DNA from: Stramenopiles sp. TOSAG23-3 | Lineage: Eukaryota; Sar | Assembly: GCA_900128585.1 (NCBI GenBank) | Contig: LT642441.1 | Location: 1,258-17,757 of the forward strand | Length of the DNA: 16,500 nucleotides | Reading direction: 5' to 3' | Shown: positions 16,389 to 16,500 of the stretch, piece by piece | How the letters are laid out: every line of letters begins with the position of its first letter | Numbering within the stretch: position 1 is the stretch's first letter | Program-made: the position numbers and the translations under genes | The notes under the pieces: generated by a model | Database searches by the model: none | Seen by the model: the letters and a program-made list of their open reading frames with translations, nothing else | Told to the model about the DNA's origin: nothing

Positions 16389-16500
16389 CTCCTCCTTCTT
16401 CTTCTTCTTCTTCTTCTCTCTTCTCTCTTCTCTCTTCTCTCTTCTTCTCTCTTCTTTCTTCTTCTTCTTCTTCTTCTTCTTCTTCTTCTTCTTCTTCTTC
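16389..16500 (+). repeat. 112-bp homopyrimidine TTC/CTCTTCT microsatellite
   Basis: Every base from 16389 to the window end is C or T. It starts as TTC triplets, changes to a 7-bp unit CTCTTCT repeated about four times near 16416-16443, then returns to TTC triplets that run off the end. It can form triplex DNA. It lies ~220 bp upstream of the surface-protein gene. Confidence 0.95.

Noticed and set aside
16389-16500. Telomere or subtelomere at the window end
   Set aside because: The TTC/CTCTTCT repeat is a microsatellite of pure pyrimidine and not a G-rich-strand telomere repeat; the window simply stops within it.
1-16500. CRISPR array, bacterial operon or prophage
   Set aside because: No regularly spaced repeats with unique spacers, no Shine-Dalgarno pattern, no phage genes; gene content is eukaryotic.

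Overview
The window looks like nuclear DNA from a microbial eukaryote (protist or algal type). Seven long reading frames of near-balanced base composition are separated by very AT-rich spacers full of simple repeats. No frame has a bacterial ribosome-binding site. The products are eukaryotic: a PC4/Sub1 coactivator, an F-box/Kelch protein, an ER-type JmjC protein, a SURNod19/DOMON protein and a large EGF-containing type I membrane protein. All frames appear intronless and use the standard code. I cannot name the species.

Layout: (1) 409-2238 minus, secretory-pathway JmjC/cupin_8 protein of JMJD8 type. (2) 2788-3315 minus, PC4/Sub1 transcriptional coactivator. (3) 3940-6258 minus, secreted SURNod19 protein with an embedded DOMON domain. 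(4) 6827-7684 minus, coiled-coil protein of unknown function. (5) 9266-11354 plus, F-box/Kelch protein whose frame breaks at C homopolymers near 11007-11064. (6) 11514-12521 minus, unrecognised but conserved-looking protein. (7) 13061-16171 minus, large signal-peptide/EGF/Cys-rich/transmembrane surface protein with a strongly cationic internal segment. Several starts were moved from upstream non-ATG codons to the first sensible ATG; for genes 1, 3 and 7 this places a signal peptide at the N terminus.

The spacers (1-408, 2239-2787, 3316-3939, 6259-6826, 7685-9265, 12522-13060, 16172-16500) contain no gene I can support. They do hold purine/pyrimidine tracts, short dyads, two alternating purine-pyrimidine stretches and, in the 1.6-kb divergent spacer, a tandem GA-rich octamer and a cluster of small hairpins. 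The window ends inside a TTC-rich microsatellite.

The genes do not form an obvious pathway. Three of seven products (1, 3, 7) enter the secretory route, and two (2, 5) are typical nuclear or ubiquitin-system proteins. The most interesting points are the copper-monooxygenase-like histidine/methionine pattern in the SURNod19 protein, the domain mix of gene 7, the non-canonical metal site of gene 1 and the frame break in gene 5.
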